Source: Candidatus Omnitrophota bacterium (lineage in GTDB: Bacteria > Omnitrophota > Gorgyraeia > Aquiviventales > Aquiviventaceae). Taken from it: a DNA stretch of 12,671 bases. The stretch is taken from contig JACQRD010000018.1 in assembly GCA_016206675.1 (NCBI GenBank), positions 1 to 12,671 on the forward strand, written 5' to 3'. The first letter of the stretch is position 1, and the number at the start of each line of letters is the position of its first letter. Shown here in pieces: positions 6,148 through 12,530 of this stretch. The position numbers were made by a program, and so were the translations under genes. Under the pieces are notes generated by a model. It searched no databases. It was not told the origin of the DNA and saw nothing but the letters and a program-made list of their open reading frames with translations.

Positions 6148-6480
6148 TAGCCGGTGTGGATCCTCCCGCTCGTGGCATCCCCGCGCCACCCGCCGAGCAA
6201 ACTTGACCACTACCTGGAGTCGCTGCACCGCCGGACGCCGGACTTAAGTGGACCGGCGCGGGGGGCCTGCCGCTGCGCGACCCCAGCCCTCAGCGGCGGG
6301 GGATTCCTGAGATCCGCGTCTTGGGCCCCCCATCCCCCTGCCGCATTCGGTCTGGGGGCCCCCGCTCCGCGTCACCCTCCGCGCCGTTGCCCTGCAGAGC
6401 CAGCGTCGCATCGCCTCCACTGTTAGGCTGGGGGCCGGTTGTGGCCGGGCTGCCGCGGCCACGGCTCCAGGGTGCTAGTA
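6148..6480. other. Gene-less GC-rich stretch with local inverted repeats
   Basis: I see no convincing gene: open frames here are low-complexity, Arg/Pro/Gly-rich and mutually contradictory. The sequence folds well locally. GGCGCGG (6255-6261) could pair with CCGCGCC (6379-6385), enclosing CCGCTG/CAGCGG (6270-6275/6291-6296) and the inverted repeat around 6323-6332/6353-6361. GTGGCCG (6441-6447) pairs with CGGCCAC (6456-6462). In DNA this GC-rich such helices arise fairly easily by chance. Confidence 0.4.
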
Positions 6481-6660
6481 GTGCCGCCGGCCACCCCGGC
6501 GAGCGAATATGCGGTTCAGCCCGGCGCAGGCGGACTGCTGTTAAAGACACCGGCCGTGTTGTCCGAGGCGCCGGTTGAGCGGCGCCGAGTTCACGGCCGG
6601 GTCCGCCGAGCCGGGCGTCTCGGAACCGCATCTGAGCGAGCCGGGGTTGGCCGAAGGCAC
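6481..6660. other. 180-nt foldback of eight nested helices; candidate structured RNA or foldback element
   Basis: Perfect helices nest strictly in order. They are GTGCC 6481-6485/6656-6660, CGGCCA 6488-6493/6648-6653, CCCCGGC 6494-6500/6640-6646, TGCGGTTC 6510-6517/6623-6630, GCCCGGC 6519-6525/6610-6616, GCGGAC 6530-6535/6601-6606, CCGGCCGTG 6550-6558/6592-6600 and GGCGCCG 6567-6573/6580-6586. The terminal loop is GTTGAG. Internal loops include a symmetric 9x9 loop (6501-6509/6631-6639), in which GAGCGA occurs on both sides, and a 14-nt one-sided bulge (6536-6549). The strand of any transcript cannot be decided from the pairing. No known RNA family signature (RNase P, tmRNA, SRP, tRNA) was recognised. 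Confidence 0.6.
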
Positions 6661-6715
6661 AAAGAAGCGCCAGCGCCGTCCCCGTGCTGGCCCCCGCCTG
6701 AAAGGCGCTCTAAAC

Positions 6716-6744
6716 TTGAGTTTTCCTGTCACACTTGTTAGAGT
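6716..6744 (+). promoter_or_regulatory. Putative sigma-70 promoter of TIGR04073-type gene
   Basis: TTGAGT (6716-6721), a 17-nt spacer and TAGAGT (6739-6744), with an extended TGT just before the -10. Transcription would start near 6751. A GGAGG ribosome binding site (6756-6760) precedes the ATG at 6765 by 4 nt. Confidence 0.6.
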
Positions 6745-6764
6745 AATGGGAACCTGGAGGTGGG

Positions 6765-7139
6765 ATGCGTTCACCCGCAGCAGCCGTGTTGCTGTTCGTC
6801 GCTTTCCTCTGCCTCTGGTATCCTCTCCCATCATCCGCCGAGCCGATGGACGGCGGCAAAGGCTTCACCAAGCTCACCCGCGGGGCGACCAACACCGTCA
6901 CCGGCTGGGTCGAAATCCCGAAGCGCATCCAAGAAACCACGCAAGCCTCCGGTGCCTTGGCCGGCTTCACCTGGGGGCTGATGCGCGGCTTCGGCTATGG
7001 CTTCGTGCGCACCGCCGCCGGCCTTTATGAGGTGTTCACCTTTCCGTTTCCGGCCCCATCCGGGTATACATCGGTGATCCAACCGGAGTACGTGTTCACT
7101 GCAGAGCCCTCCGGCGCGGGCGCGCCGGAGTACAAATAG
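6765..7139 (+). CDS. Exosortase-system-associated protein, TIGR04073 type
   Basis: A 124-residue secreted protein with a signal peptide (about residues 1-25, cleavage after LPSSA). The body has the features of the TIGR04073 family: FTKLTRGATNTVTGWVEIPK (34-53), then a glycine-rich helix GLMRGFGYGFVRTAAGLYEV (71-90), FTFPFPAP and a C-terminal QPEYVF. Members occur in genomes carrying exosortase/PEP-CTERM systems; their biochemical role is not known. I recognised the family by pattern, not by a search. The start is fixed by a good ribosome binding site and the signal peptide. The channel-like gene follows after 14 nt with its own ribosome binding site, so the pair is probably one operon. The link with the PEP-CTERM protein at 2958-3728 supports an exosortase-bearing genome. 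Confidence 0.85.
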   Translation: MRSPAAAVLLFVAFLCLWYPLPSSAEPMDGGKGFTKLTRGATNTVTGWVEIPKRIQETTQASGALAGFTWGLMRGFGYGFVRTAAGLYEVFTFPFPAPSGYTSVIQPEYVFTAEPSGAGAPEYK

Positions 7140-7153
7140 GAGGTGGGAGGTCC

Positions 7154-7843
7154 ATGGAAACAGGCCGTACCCTGCTCCAGGAGTTCGTGATCGTCCCGCT
7201 ACAGGCTGCATTAAACAACTTATCGGCCTTTGTGCCGTCCATTTTGGGCGCGTTGCTCATCCTCGTCATCGGCGGCTTATTGGCCAAGCTGATCGAAGAG
7301 CTGATCGTCCGGACGTTGAAGCTCATCACCCTCGATAAGATCGCCGAGCAAATCCAGCTGGCCGCAATGCTGGCGCGAGGCGGTATTCGCCGCAAGCTCT
7401 CCGAGCTGATCGGCGCGATCGTGTACTGGATCGTGATCCTGGCGTTCGTGATGACGGCGCTCAACGCCCTGAACCTGACGGTGGCGGCGGAGCTGTTCCA
7501 GCAGATCGTGGCCTTCCTGCCGAACGTCCTGGCCGCGGTGTTCATCTTAATTGTGGGGATCTTTGCCGCGGCCTTCCTGGCGGCGACCGTGCGCACGGCG
7601 GCCAGCAACTCCGGCATCGTGCAGTCGCACCTGCTGGGCCAAGCCGTGCAGACGGTGATGGTCGTCTTCGCCGCGGTGGCCGCGCTGCAGCAGCTCAAGA
7701 TTCAATTTGTGGGTGAAGTGTTTCTCATTATCCTGGGCGGCATCAGCCTGGGCTGCGCGCTGGCTTTCGGGTTGGGGTGCAAAGATCTCGCCGGCCGCTG
7801 GGTCAATGATCTGATCGCCCAACTCAATACGAAGAAGCGCTAA
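7154..7843 (+). CDS. TM-helix-repeat small-conductance channel-like protein
   Basis: A 229-residue membrane protein with about five hydrophobic segments (25-45, 85-105, 122-145, 163-180, 187-208). The segments alternate with motifs typical of the conserved TM-helix repeat of MscS-related proteins (VPSILGALLILVIGGLLAKL at 28-47; FLPNVLAAVFILIVGIFAAA at 121-140). It ends with LAFGLGCKDLAGRWVNDL (203-220), resembling the glycine-rich pore/hinge entry seen in this group. The large cytoplasmic MscS beta domain is missing, as in many small proteins annotated as mechanosensitive channel-like. Ion conduction is therefore plausible but unproven. A strong ribosome binding site (GGAGGTGGGAGG region) lies before the ATG, 14 nt after the TIGR04073-type gene, suggesting co-transcription. 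Confidence 0.82.
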   Translation: METGRTLLQEFVIVPLQAALNNLSAFVPSILGALLILVIGGLLAKLIEELIVRTLKLITLDKIAEQIQLAAMLARGGIRRKLSELIGAIVYWIVILAFVMTALNALNLTVAAELFQQIVAFLPNVLAAVFILIVGIFAAAFLAATVRTAASNSGIVQSHLLGQAVQTVMVVFAAVAALQQLKIQFVGEVFLIILGGISLGCALAFGLGCKDLAGRWVNDLIAQLNTKKR

Positions 7844-7865
7844 CAGCGATCCCGACACCTCGTTT

Positions 7866-7900
7866 GGTTCAGGGTTCGGGGCTCGGGGCTCCGGGTTGTT
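7866..7900 (+). repeat. Heptanucleotide tandem array, GGTTCGG type
   Basis: Five 7-nt units in register: GGTTCAG, GGTTCGG, GGCTCGG, GGCTCCG and a decayed GGTTGTT. The array lies in the gap between the channel-like gene and the peptidase. A C-rich stretch (about 7912-7944) just downstream could partly pair with it. Confidence 0.8.
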
Positions 7901-7947
7901 CAAGGAACTTGCCCAGAACCCCCACCCCCCACCCCAGAGCCCAAAGG

Positions 7948-8754
7948 TTGTTCCTCTTACAAAGGTCCGCGTGGCTGCTTGCCGCGTGTCTTGCCGGCGG
8001 GCTGCTTCCTTTTGCCGCCTCAGCGTTCAACCTCCAGCGGCTTGAGCCGGAGGAAGCCGAGGTGCGCGCCTCCATCCTCGAGGCGCTGGAGCCCGTGATC
8101 GCCCCCAAGAAGCAAGACGGCAGCGCTGTCCTGCTGACGTGGGAGGAGCTCTACACCCCCCTGACCGCGCCTCAGCGCGAGTTGCTCGACGACTTCCGGG
8201 CCTTGCGCGCCGAAACGCTCGGAGCGACCAGCCACTACTTCGGCGAGCTGCCCTCCAATCCGGATCTTGCGTCGGTCGGCCAGCAGACCATCAGCAAGGA
8301 GGCAGCGGCGAAGCCGCTCGACCCCCAATACCTGCCTCGGCAGGTCTTGAAAGCTTACGAGCGGATGATGGCGGCGATGCAGGCGGAGATCGGCCGGCGG
8401 CTGTTCGTGGAATCCGGCTACCGCTCCCCGGCCTACCAGCTGTACCTCTTCCTCTATTACATGGCCAACCATGACCTGTCCGTCACGGAGACCAACCGCC
8501 ACGTCGCCCTCCCCGGCCACAGCGAGCATGGCGCGCCCCAGCGGCAGGCGATCGACTTCATCAATGAGGACGGCGTCAACGGCGAGGAACGCCCGGAGGA
8601 GTTCGAGGCGCTGCCGGAGTACGCGTGGCTGCAGCAGCGCGCCGGCGCGTACGGATTCGCGCTGTCGTATCCGCGCGGCAATACCCTCAACACCGCCTTC
8701 GAGCCGTGGCATTGGCATTATGAGCCTGAACACGATCGCAGCACCAAGCACTAA
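7948..8754 (+). CDS. VanY-type D-alanyl-D-alanine carboxypeptidase family protein (M15)
   Basis: With the TTG at 7948 as start, 268 residues result, opening with a signal peptide (about 1-26, ending FAASA). The open frame reaches back to a TTG at 7864, but that extension is encoded by the GGTTCGG repeat and is implausible. No start has a good ribosome binding site. The catalytic zinc domain shows SGYRSPAYQ (156-164), LPGHSEHG with H194, AIDF with D203 and FEPWHWHY with H255, the His/Asp/His zinc set of the M15B family. The H194-D203 spacing is two residues longer than the common SxHxxGxAxD form. Such enzymes trim D-alanine from peptidoglycan stem peptides in the periplasm. The last codons and the stop lie inside a heptamer array and overlap the permease start region. 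Confidence 0.83.
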   Translation: MFLLQRSAWLLAACLAGGLLPFAASAFNLQRLEPEEAEVRASILEALEPVIAPKKQDGSAVLLTWEELYTPLTAPQRELLDDFRALRAETLGATSHYFGELPSNPDLASVGQQTISKEAAAKPLDPQYLPRQVLKAYERMMAAMQAEIGRRLFVESGYRSPAYQLYLFLYYMANHDLSVTETNRHVALPGHSEHGAPQRQAIDFINEDGVNGEERPEEFEALPEYAWLQQRAGAYGFALSYPRGNTLNTAFEPWHWHYEPEHDRSTKH

Positions 8755-10147
8755 GCACCAAGCACCAAGGCCGACCCCTCCCAGCTCATCGCATTCCACC
8801 TCACCTGCCCTGATCCGCTCATTGGGGTTCGGGGATGCGACGATGCTGGTGGTCGGCTGCATCGTCGGCATCGGCATCTTCCGCAGTGCGAGCTCAATCG
8901 CCAACCACGTGCAGCAGCCCGCGTTGATCCTGCTGCTCTGGGTGGCCGGAGGGCTGCTGTCGGTCTGCGGGGCGCTGTGCTATGCCGAGCTGGCCGCAAT
9001 GTTTCCCGCTACCGGCGGCGATTACGTCTACATGAGCCGCATCTACGGCCGGTTCTGGGGATTTCTCTTCGGCTGGACCAAGCTGTTCGTTGAGCGCACC
9101 GGCACGATCGCGATTCTCGTGTTTTTCTTCGCGGAATACCTCAGCCGGGTGATCCCATATGGAGGAGGCATCGCTCAGCGATGGCTAGCAGCCGCCACGG
9201 TCGTCGGCCTGACCGCCGTCAACATCGCCGGCATCCGCTGGGGAGCGCGGGTGCAGAATCTGTTCACCGTGCTGAAGGTCGGCACGCTCGGCGGCATTAT
9301 CTGCGCCGGAGTGTGGCTGGCGATGCGGCAATCCGGTGCCGCACTGGACTGGACGATGCCGCCGATCGATCTCGCTACTGCGCAGTCGCTCGGCATCGGA
9401 CTGGTCTTCGTGCTGTTTGCCTACGGCGGATGGACTGAAGCCGCGTACGTGGCTGAAGAAGTGCGGCAGCCGACCCGCACGATCCCGCGCGCCATCCTGG
9501 GAGGACTGCTGCTGACGGGCGTGCTGTACGTGCTGGTCAGCGGGTGTTACCTGCTGGCAGTGCCGGTAGCCGAGCTGCCGCGAACACCGCTGGTGGCGGC
9601 GCGCGTCATGCAGGCGGCGATCGGGCCGGCGGGCGGCGCACTCATCGCGGCGATGATCGCCTGCTCCGCCTTTGGCGCCTCCAACGGCTACATCTTGACG
9701 GGTGCCCGCATCCTCTACGCGCTCGGAAAAGACCATGCGCTCTTCGCGCGGCTGGGCCGCCTGCATCCGGTGCATCGCACACCGGTGCTGGCCCTGTGGA
9801 CGAACGCCGCCGTCGCAACACTGCTGGTCTTCACCAAGACCTTTGATCAGATCGCCACCTACTCCACCGTGGCGATTTCGCTCTTCTTCATGATGACGGT
9901 CTTCGGCGTGATGTGGCTTCGCCGGCGGCTGCCCGAGTATCCCAGGCCGTATCGCGCGTGGGGCTATCCTGTAACGCCCATCATCTTTTGCTTGACGATG
10001 CTGGGCTTCATCATCAACATCTGGATGACAGAGCCTCGAGAGGCGCTGTTTGGCTTCGGTTTCGTGGCGTTGGGTATTCCGTTGTATTGGATATCTCAGC
10101 ACGTGCGGCAGCCATCAGTACACAGCCATCAGCACACAGTGTCATGA
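8720..10147 (+). CDS. APC-superfamily amino-acid permease
   Basis: About 475 residues from the ATG at 8720, which overlaps the peptidase end by 35 bp. The first 30 residues from this start are Ser/Pro-rich and partly encoded by the heptamer array, and there is no ribosome binding site, so the true start may be further in, nearer the conserved LIRSLGFGDATML. About 12 membrane segments follow. TM1 contains VVGCIVGIGIF with the APC-type GxG break (about 44-54). Other family marks are LCYAELAAMFPATGGDYVY, FAYGGWTEAAYVAEEVRQP and the late RRRLPEYPRPYRAWGYP, pointing to the LAT/basic-amino-acid branch. It probably imports or exchanges amino acids; the substrate is unknown. Its stop overlaps the cstA start (ATGA), so translation is coupled. 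Confidence 0.86.
   Translation: MSLNTIAAPSTKHQAPRPTPPSSSHSTSPALIRSLGFGDATMLVVGCIVGIGIFRSASSIANHVQQPALILLLWVAGGLLSVCGALCYAELAAMFPATGGDYVYMSRIYGRFWGFLFGWTKLFVERTGTIAILVFFFAEYLSRVIPYGGGIAQRWLAAATVVGLTAVNIAGIRWGARVQNLFTVLKVGTLGGIICAGVWLAMRQSGAALDWTMPPIDLATAQSLGIGLVFVLFAYGGWTEAAYVAEEVRQPTRTIPRAILGGLLLTGVLYVLVSGCYLLAVPVAELPRTPLVAARVMQAAIGPAGGALIAAMIACSAFGASNGYILTGARILYALGKDHALFARLGRLHPVHRTPVLALWTNAAVATLLVFTKTFDQIATYSTVAISLFFMMTVFGVMWLRRRLPEYPRPYRAWGYPVTPIIFCLTMLGFIINIWMTEPREALFGFGFVALGIPLYWISQHVRQPSVHSHQHTVS
8741..8768 (+). repeat. Heptanucleotide tandem array, GCACCAA type, spanning a stop codon
   Basis: Four 7-nt units: GCACCAA in positions one, three and four, and GCACTAA in position two. The TAA of unit two is the stop codon of the peptidase gene. 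The same bases are read in another frame near the proposed N-terminus of the permease. Confidence 0.85.
10109..10143 (+). repeat. Heptanucleotide tandem array, CAGCCAT/CAGCACA type
   Basis: Five 7-nt units in register: CAGCCAT, CAGTACA, CAGCCAT, CAGCACA and CAGTGTC, so a 14-nt unit repeats twice. The array encodes the last residues of the permease and ends exactly one base before the A of the cstA start codon. Confidence 0.85.
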
Positions 10148-11799
10148 GCCTCTTTAGCATTGCGATAACCGCCTGCGGGCTGTTCGTGCTGGGCTACATC
10201 TACTACGGGCGGATGCTGGCGCGGTGGTTCGACCTTTCGCCGAAGCGCATCACCCCGGCCTGCAAGATCAATGACGGTGTGGACTACGTGCCGGCCAAGC
10301 CCCAGCTCTTGCTGGGGCAGCACTTCTCCGCCATCGCCGCCGCGGGGCCGATTGTCGGCCCGATCCTCGCAGCACTGTGGTTCGGCTGGCTGCCGGCGCT
10401 GCTGTGGATCATCGGCGGGGCGATCTTTTTCGGCGCGGTGCACGACTTCTCCGCGCTGGTCGGCTCGGTGCGCCATGGTGCTTGCTCCATCGTCGAGCTG
10501 GTGCATGAGCTGCTCGGGCCCCGGGCCCACGTGCTGTTCATGGGCTTCGTCTGGCTGTCGCTGGTCTATGTCATCACCGCCTTCGCGGATTTGACCAGCA
10601 GCTCCTTCGTTGAGCCGACGTACGGCGGCGCGGTCGCTGCTTCCTCGATGTTGTACCTGTTGGTTGCCGTCGTCATGGGGCTGTGCCTCTACAAGTGGCG
10701 CATGCCGCTCGGCCTGGCCACGGCCGTCTTCTTGCCGATCGTCGGCCTCATCATCTGGTTCGGGCAGTACATGCCGATGGTCATGCCTTCCCTCGCGGGC
10801 ATTCGTCCTCAACTGATCTGGAACATCTTGATCCTCGGCTACTGCTTCGTGGCATCCGTCATCCCTCTCTGGATGCTGCTGCAGCCGCGCGGCTATCTGG
10901 GAGGATTCTTCCTGTACGTCACGCTGGCTGCGGGTGTGGTCGGGCTGCTGTTGGGGGGCGACCGCGTGCAGTATCCGGCGTTTCTGGGCTGGACGAGCCA
11001 GAAAGGGCTGCCGCTCTTCCCGATGCTGTTCGTGACGGTCGCCTGCGGGGCGTGCTCAGGATTTCACGGCATCGTCAGCTCCGGCACCACCTCCAAGCAG
11101 ATCGAGCAGGAGCCGGACTGCCGCGTGGTGGGCTATGGCGGGATGCTGCTGGAGGGCCTGGTGGCCGTGGTGGCGCTGGCCACCGTGATGCTGCTGGCAC
11201 CCGGCGATGCCGCCACCTCGCAGTCGCCGGATCGGATTTACGCCGAGGGCCTCAGCCACTTCGTGGAGCGCTTCGGCATCAACCGGGAGTTCGCGCGCTC
11301 CTTCGCCCTGCTGGCCTTTGCGACGTTTATCTACGATACGCTGGATGTGGCCACCCGGCTGGCCCGCTACGTGCTGCAGGAGCTGACCGGATGGAAAGGC
11401 CGCTGGGGCAGCGCGATGGCGACGCTGGCCACCCTTGCTGTGCCGGCGCTGAGCATGAGTTGGAGCGCAACCGACGCCGCGGGCAACATCGTGCCGGCGT
11501 GGAAGGCGTTCTGGACGCTCTTCGGCACCTCCAATCAGCTGCTGGCGGCGCTGACGCTGGTGACGATCACCGTCTGGATGCGGCGCACCAAGCGCCCCTG
11601 GTTGGTGGCGGCGATTCCCGCCGGCTTCATGCTGGTAATGACGCTCTGGTCGCTGGCTCTGCTGGTGCAGCCCTGGGTGGCCGGGCTGCTGGTGGGGCGT
11701 TATGCGCCAAACTGGATGGCTTTCATCGCTCTCATCCTCAGCGGTTTGGCGGTGCTTGTGCTGCTTGAGGGATTGAAGGCGTTCGGCGTCACAGATTGA
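10144..11799 (+). CDS. cstA: CstA-family transporter (peptide/pyruvate type)
   Basis: I set the start at the ATG of the ATGA overlap with the permease stop, giving 551 residues; the frame is open further upstream but that part is a shadow of the permease. The protein begins with a membrane helix and GYIYYGRMLARWF. CstA marks follow: DGVDYVPAKPQLLLGQHFSAIAAAGPIVGPI (as DGVDYVP at about 43 and QHFSAIAAAGPI), FFGAVHDF, GFHGIVSSGTTSKQI (about 318-332) and a late LFGTSNQLLAALTL. Many hydrophobic segments occur throughout. Family members take up peptides or pyruvate during carbon limitation. E. coli CstA is about 700 residues; shorter forms like this are common elsewhere. No ribosome binding site is seen, so translation probably depends on coupling. 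Its 3' end overlaps the opposing HAD gene by 11 bp. Confidence 0.92.
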   Translation: MSLFSIAITACGLFVLGYIYYGRMLARWFDLSPKRITPACKINDGVDYVPAKPQLLLGQHFSAIAAAGPIVGPILAALWFGWLPALLWIIGGAIFFGAVHDFSALVGSVRHGACSIVELVHELLGPRAHVLFMGFVWLSLVYVITAFADLTSSSFVEPTYGGAVAASSMLYLLVAVVMGLCLYKWRMPLGLATAVFLPIVGLIIWFGQYMPMVMPSLAGIRPQLIWNILILGYCFVASVIPLWMLLQPRGYLGGFFLYVTLAAGVVGLLLGGDRVQYPAFLGWTSQKGLPLFPMLFVTVACGACSGFHGIVSSGTTSKQIEQEPDCRVVGYGGMLLEGLVAVVALATVMLLAPGDAATSQSPDRIYAEGLSHFVERFGINREFARSFALLAFATFIYDTLDVATRLARYVLQELTGWKGRWGSAMATLATLAVPALSMSWSATDAAGNIVPAWKAFWTLFGTSNQLLAALTLVTITVWMRRTKRPWLVAAIPAGFMLVMTLWSLALLVQPWVAGLLVGRYAPNWMAFIALILSGLAVLVLLEGLKAFGVTD

Positions 11800-12394
11800 G
11801 CCCCAGCGCTTGCAGGTCCTGCTCGAGCTGCCGGCTGCTTTCAAACCGGATGGCTTTCAGCCCCAGCATCTTGCCCGCCTCGACTAGCTCCGGCCGGTCA
11901 TCGACATAGACCGCCCGCTGCGCGCGCACGCCGGCGCGATCCAATGCCAGTTGGTAAATCCGCGGATCCGGCTTGCGCACGCCGACATCGCACGAGGCCA
12001 CCCAATCGTGGAACGCCTCCAACGACGGGATCGAGCGCTTCATCCACTCGACGTGCAGGGTATTGGTGTTGGAGAGGGCCGTCAACTTGTGCCGCTTGCG
12101 CAGCCGCCCGAGGATCTGCGTGACGTCTCGATTCTCCTGGAAGATGCCGGTCCACACCCCAACGAACCGCTCGTACGTCCAGGACAGCCCCAACCGCTGC
12201 GTGAGCCCTTCGTAGTACGCCTTCGGGGTCAGATCGCCCGTTTCAAACGGCACCATCAACTCCTTGTCGTAGACCGCCGCCTGCACCTCATCGAGGGACT
12301 TGCCGACCAGCTGCGAGACTTGAAGCATGAGGCGGTCGGATTCCATCTCGACCACCACGCCGCCAAGATCAAAGAGCACCAGCTCGTACTGCAT
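11789..12394 (-). CDS. HAD-superfamily phosphatase, YihX-like
   Basis: A 201-residue HAD hydrolase. Motif I is LFDLGGVVVE with nucleophile D9; the +2 position is Gly11, as in the YihX group, where FDLGNV is normal. Motif II is ALSNTN with S108, followed by the YihX-like LH. Motif III is VGVRKPDPRIYQ with K141, and motif IV is YVDDRPE with D165/D166. The helical cap lies between about residues 17 and 85. YihX of E. coli acts on alpha-D-glucose 1-phosphate, but substrates vary widely in this group, so I leave the substrate open. There is no good ribosome binding site; a short ORF ends one base before the start codon and may supply translational coupling. The 3' end overlaps cstA tail-to-tail. 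Confidence 0.87.
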   Translation of the reverse strand: MQYELVLFDLGGVVVEMESDRLMLQVSQLVGKSLDEVQAAVYDKELMVPFETGDLTPKAYYEGLTQRLGLSWTYERFVGVWTGIFQENRDVTQILGRLRKRHKLTALSNTNTLHVEWMKRSIPSLEAFHDWVASCDVGVRKPDPRIYQLALDRAGVRAQRAVYVDDRPELVEAGKMLGLKAIRFESSRQLEQDLQALGLNL

Positions 12395-12395
12395 C

Positions 12396-12479
12396 TTAGG
12401 TGAGACCCTTGCGACGGTAGCGTTCCGTCAGCAGCAGCGCATTGGCTTGGTCGACCGTGAGAATCTTCGGCTTCTTCAT
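12396..12479 (-). CDS. Possible 27-codon small ORF upstream of the HAD gene
   Basis: ATG at 12479 to TAA at 12396, 27 codons, with a lysine-rich start (MKKPKILTVDQ) and an Arg-rich end (TERYRRKGLT). The stop codon is separated by one base from the ATG of the HAD phosphatase, which itself lacks a Shine-Dalgarno sequence, so translation of the small ORF could feed that gene. Its only nearby purine-rich stretch (GAGGGG) lies inside the terminator stem at 12489-12514. The peptide may instead be the leftover end of a longer gene, or chance. I recognise no family. Confidence 0.4.
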   Translation of the reverse strand: MKKPKILTVDQANALLLTERYRRKGLT

Positions 12480-12480
12480 G

Positions 12481-12514
12481 GACAACAAAGCCCCTCGCGC
12501 TGCCGCGAGGGGCT
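12481..12514 (-). terminator. Intrinsic terminator after the Fe-S carrier gene
   Basis: AGCCCCTCGCG pairs with CGCGAGGGGCT (12489-12499 with 12504-12514) around a 4-nt loop, a perfect 11-bp stem. On the minus strand TTTGTTGTC follows. It lies 16 nt after the stop of the IscA/ErpA-type gene, so it most likely ends that transcript. Confidence 0.85.
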
Positions 12515-12530
12515 TAAGGGATGGGCAGCT

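Noticed and set aside
6481..6660. Integron attC site
   Set aside because: Imperfect palindromes are typical of attC, but the conserved GTTRRRY/RYYYAAC ends are missing, and it is a single long element with no cassette array.
6439..6741. Possible 100-codon plus-strand gene or decayed gene in the intergenic region
   Set aside because: Arg/Pro-rich, no ribosome binding site, and it lies over the strongly self-complementary foldback, which explains its composition better.
8020..8904. 294-codon minus-strand open frame
   Set aside because: Antisense shadow of the VanY-type gene; no family features.
9185..10102. 305-codon minus-strand open frame
   Set aside because: Antisense shadow of the amino-acid permease, His/Gln/Arg-rich without hydrophobic segments or motifs.
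10683..11768. 361-codon plus-strand open frame
   Set aside because: Out-of-frame shadow of cstA, rich in Arg, Gly and His.
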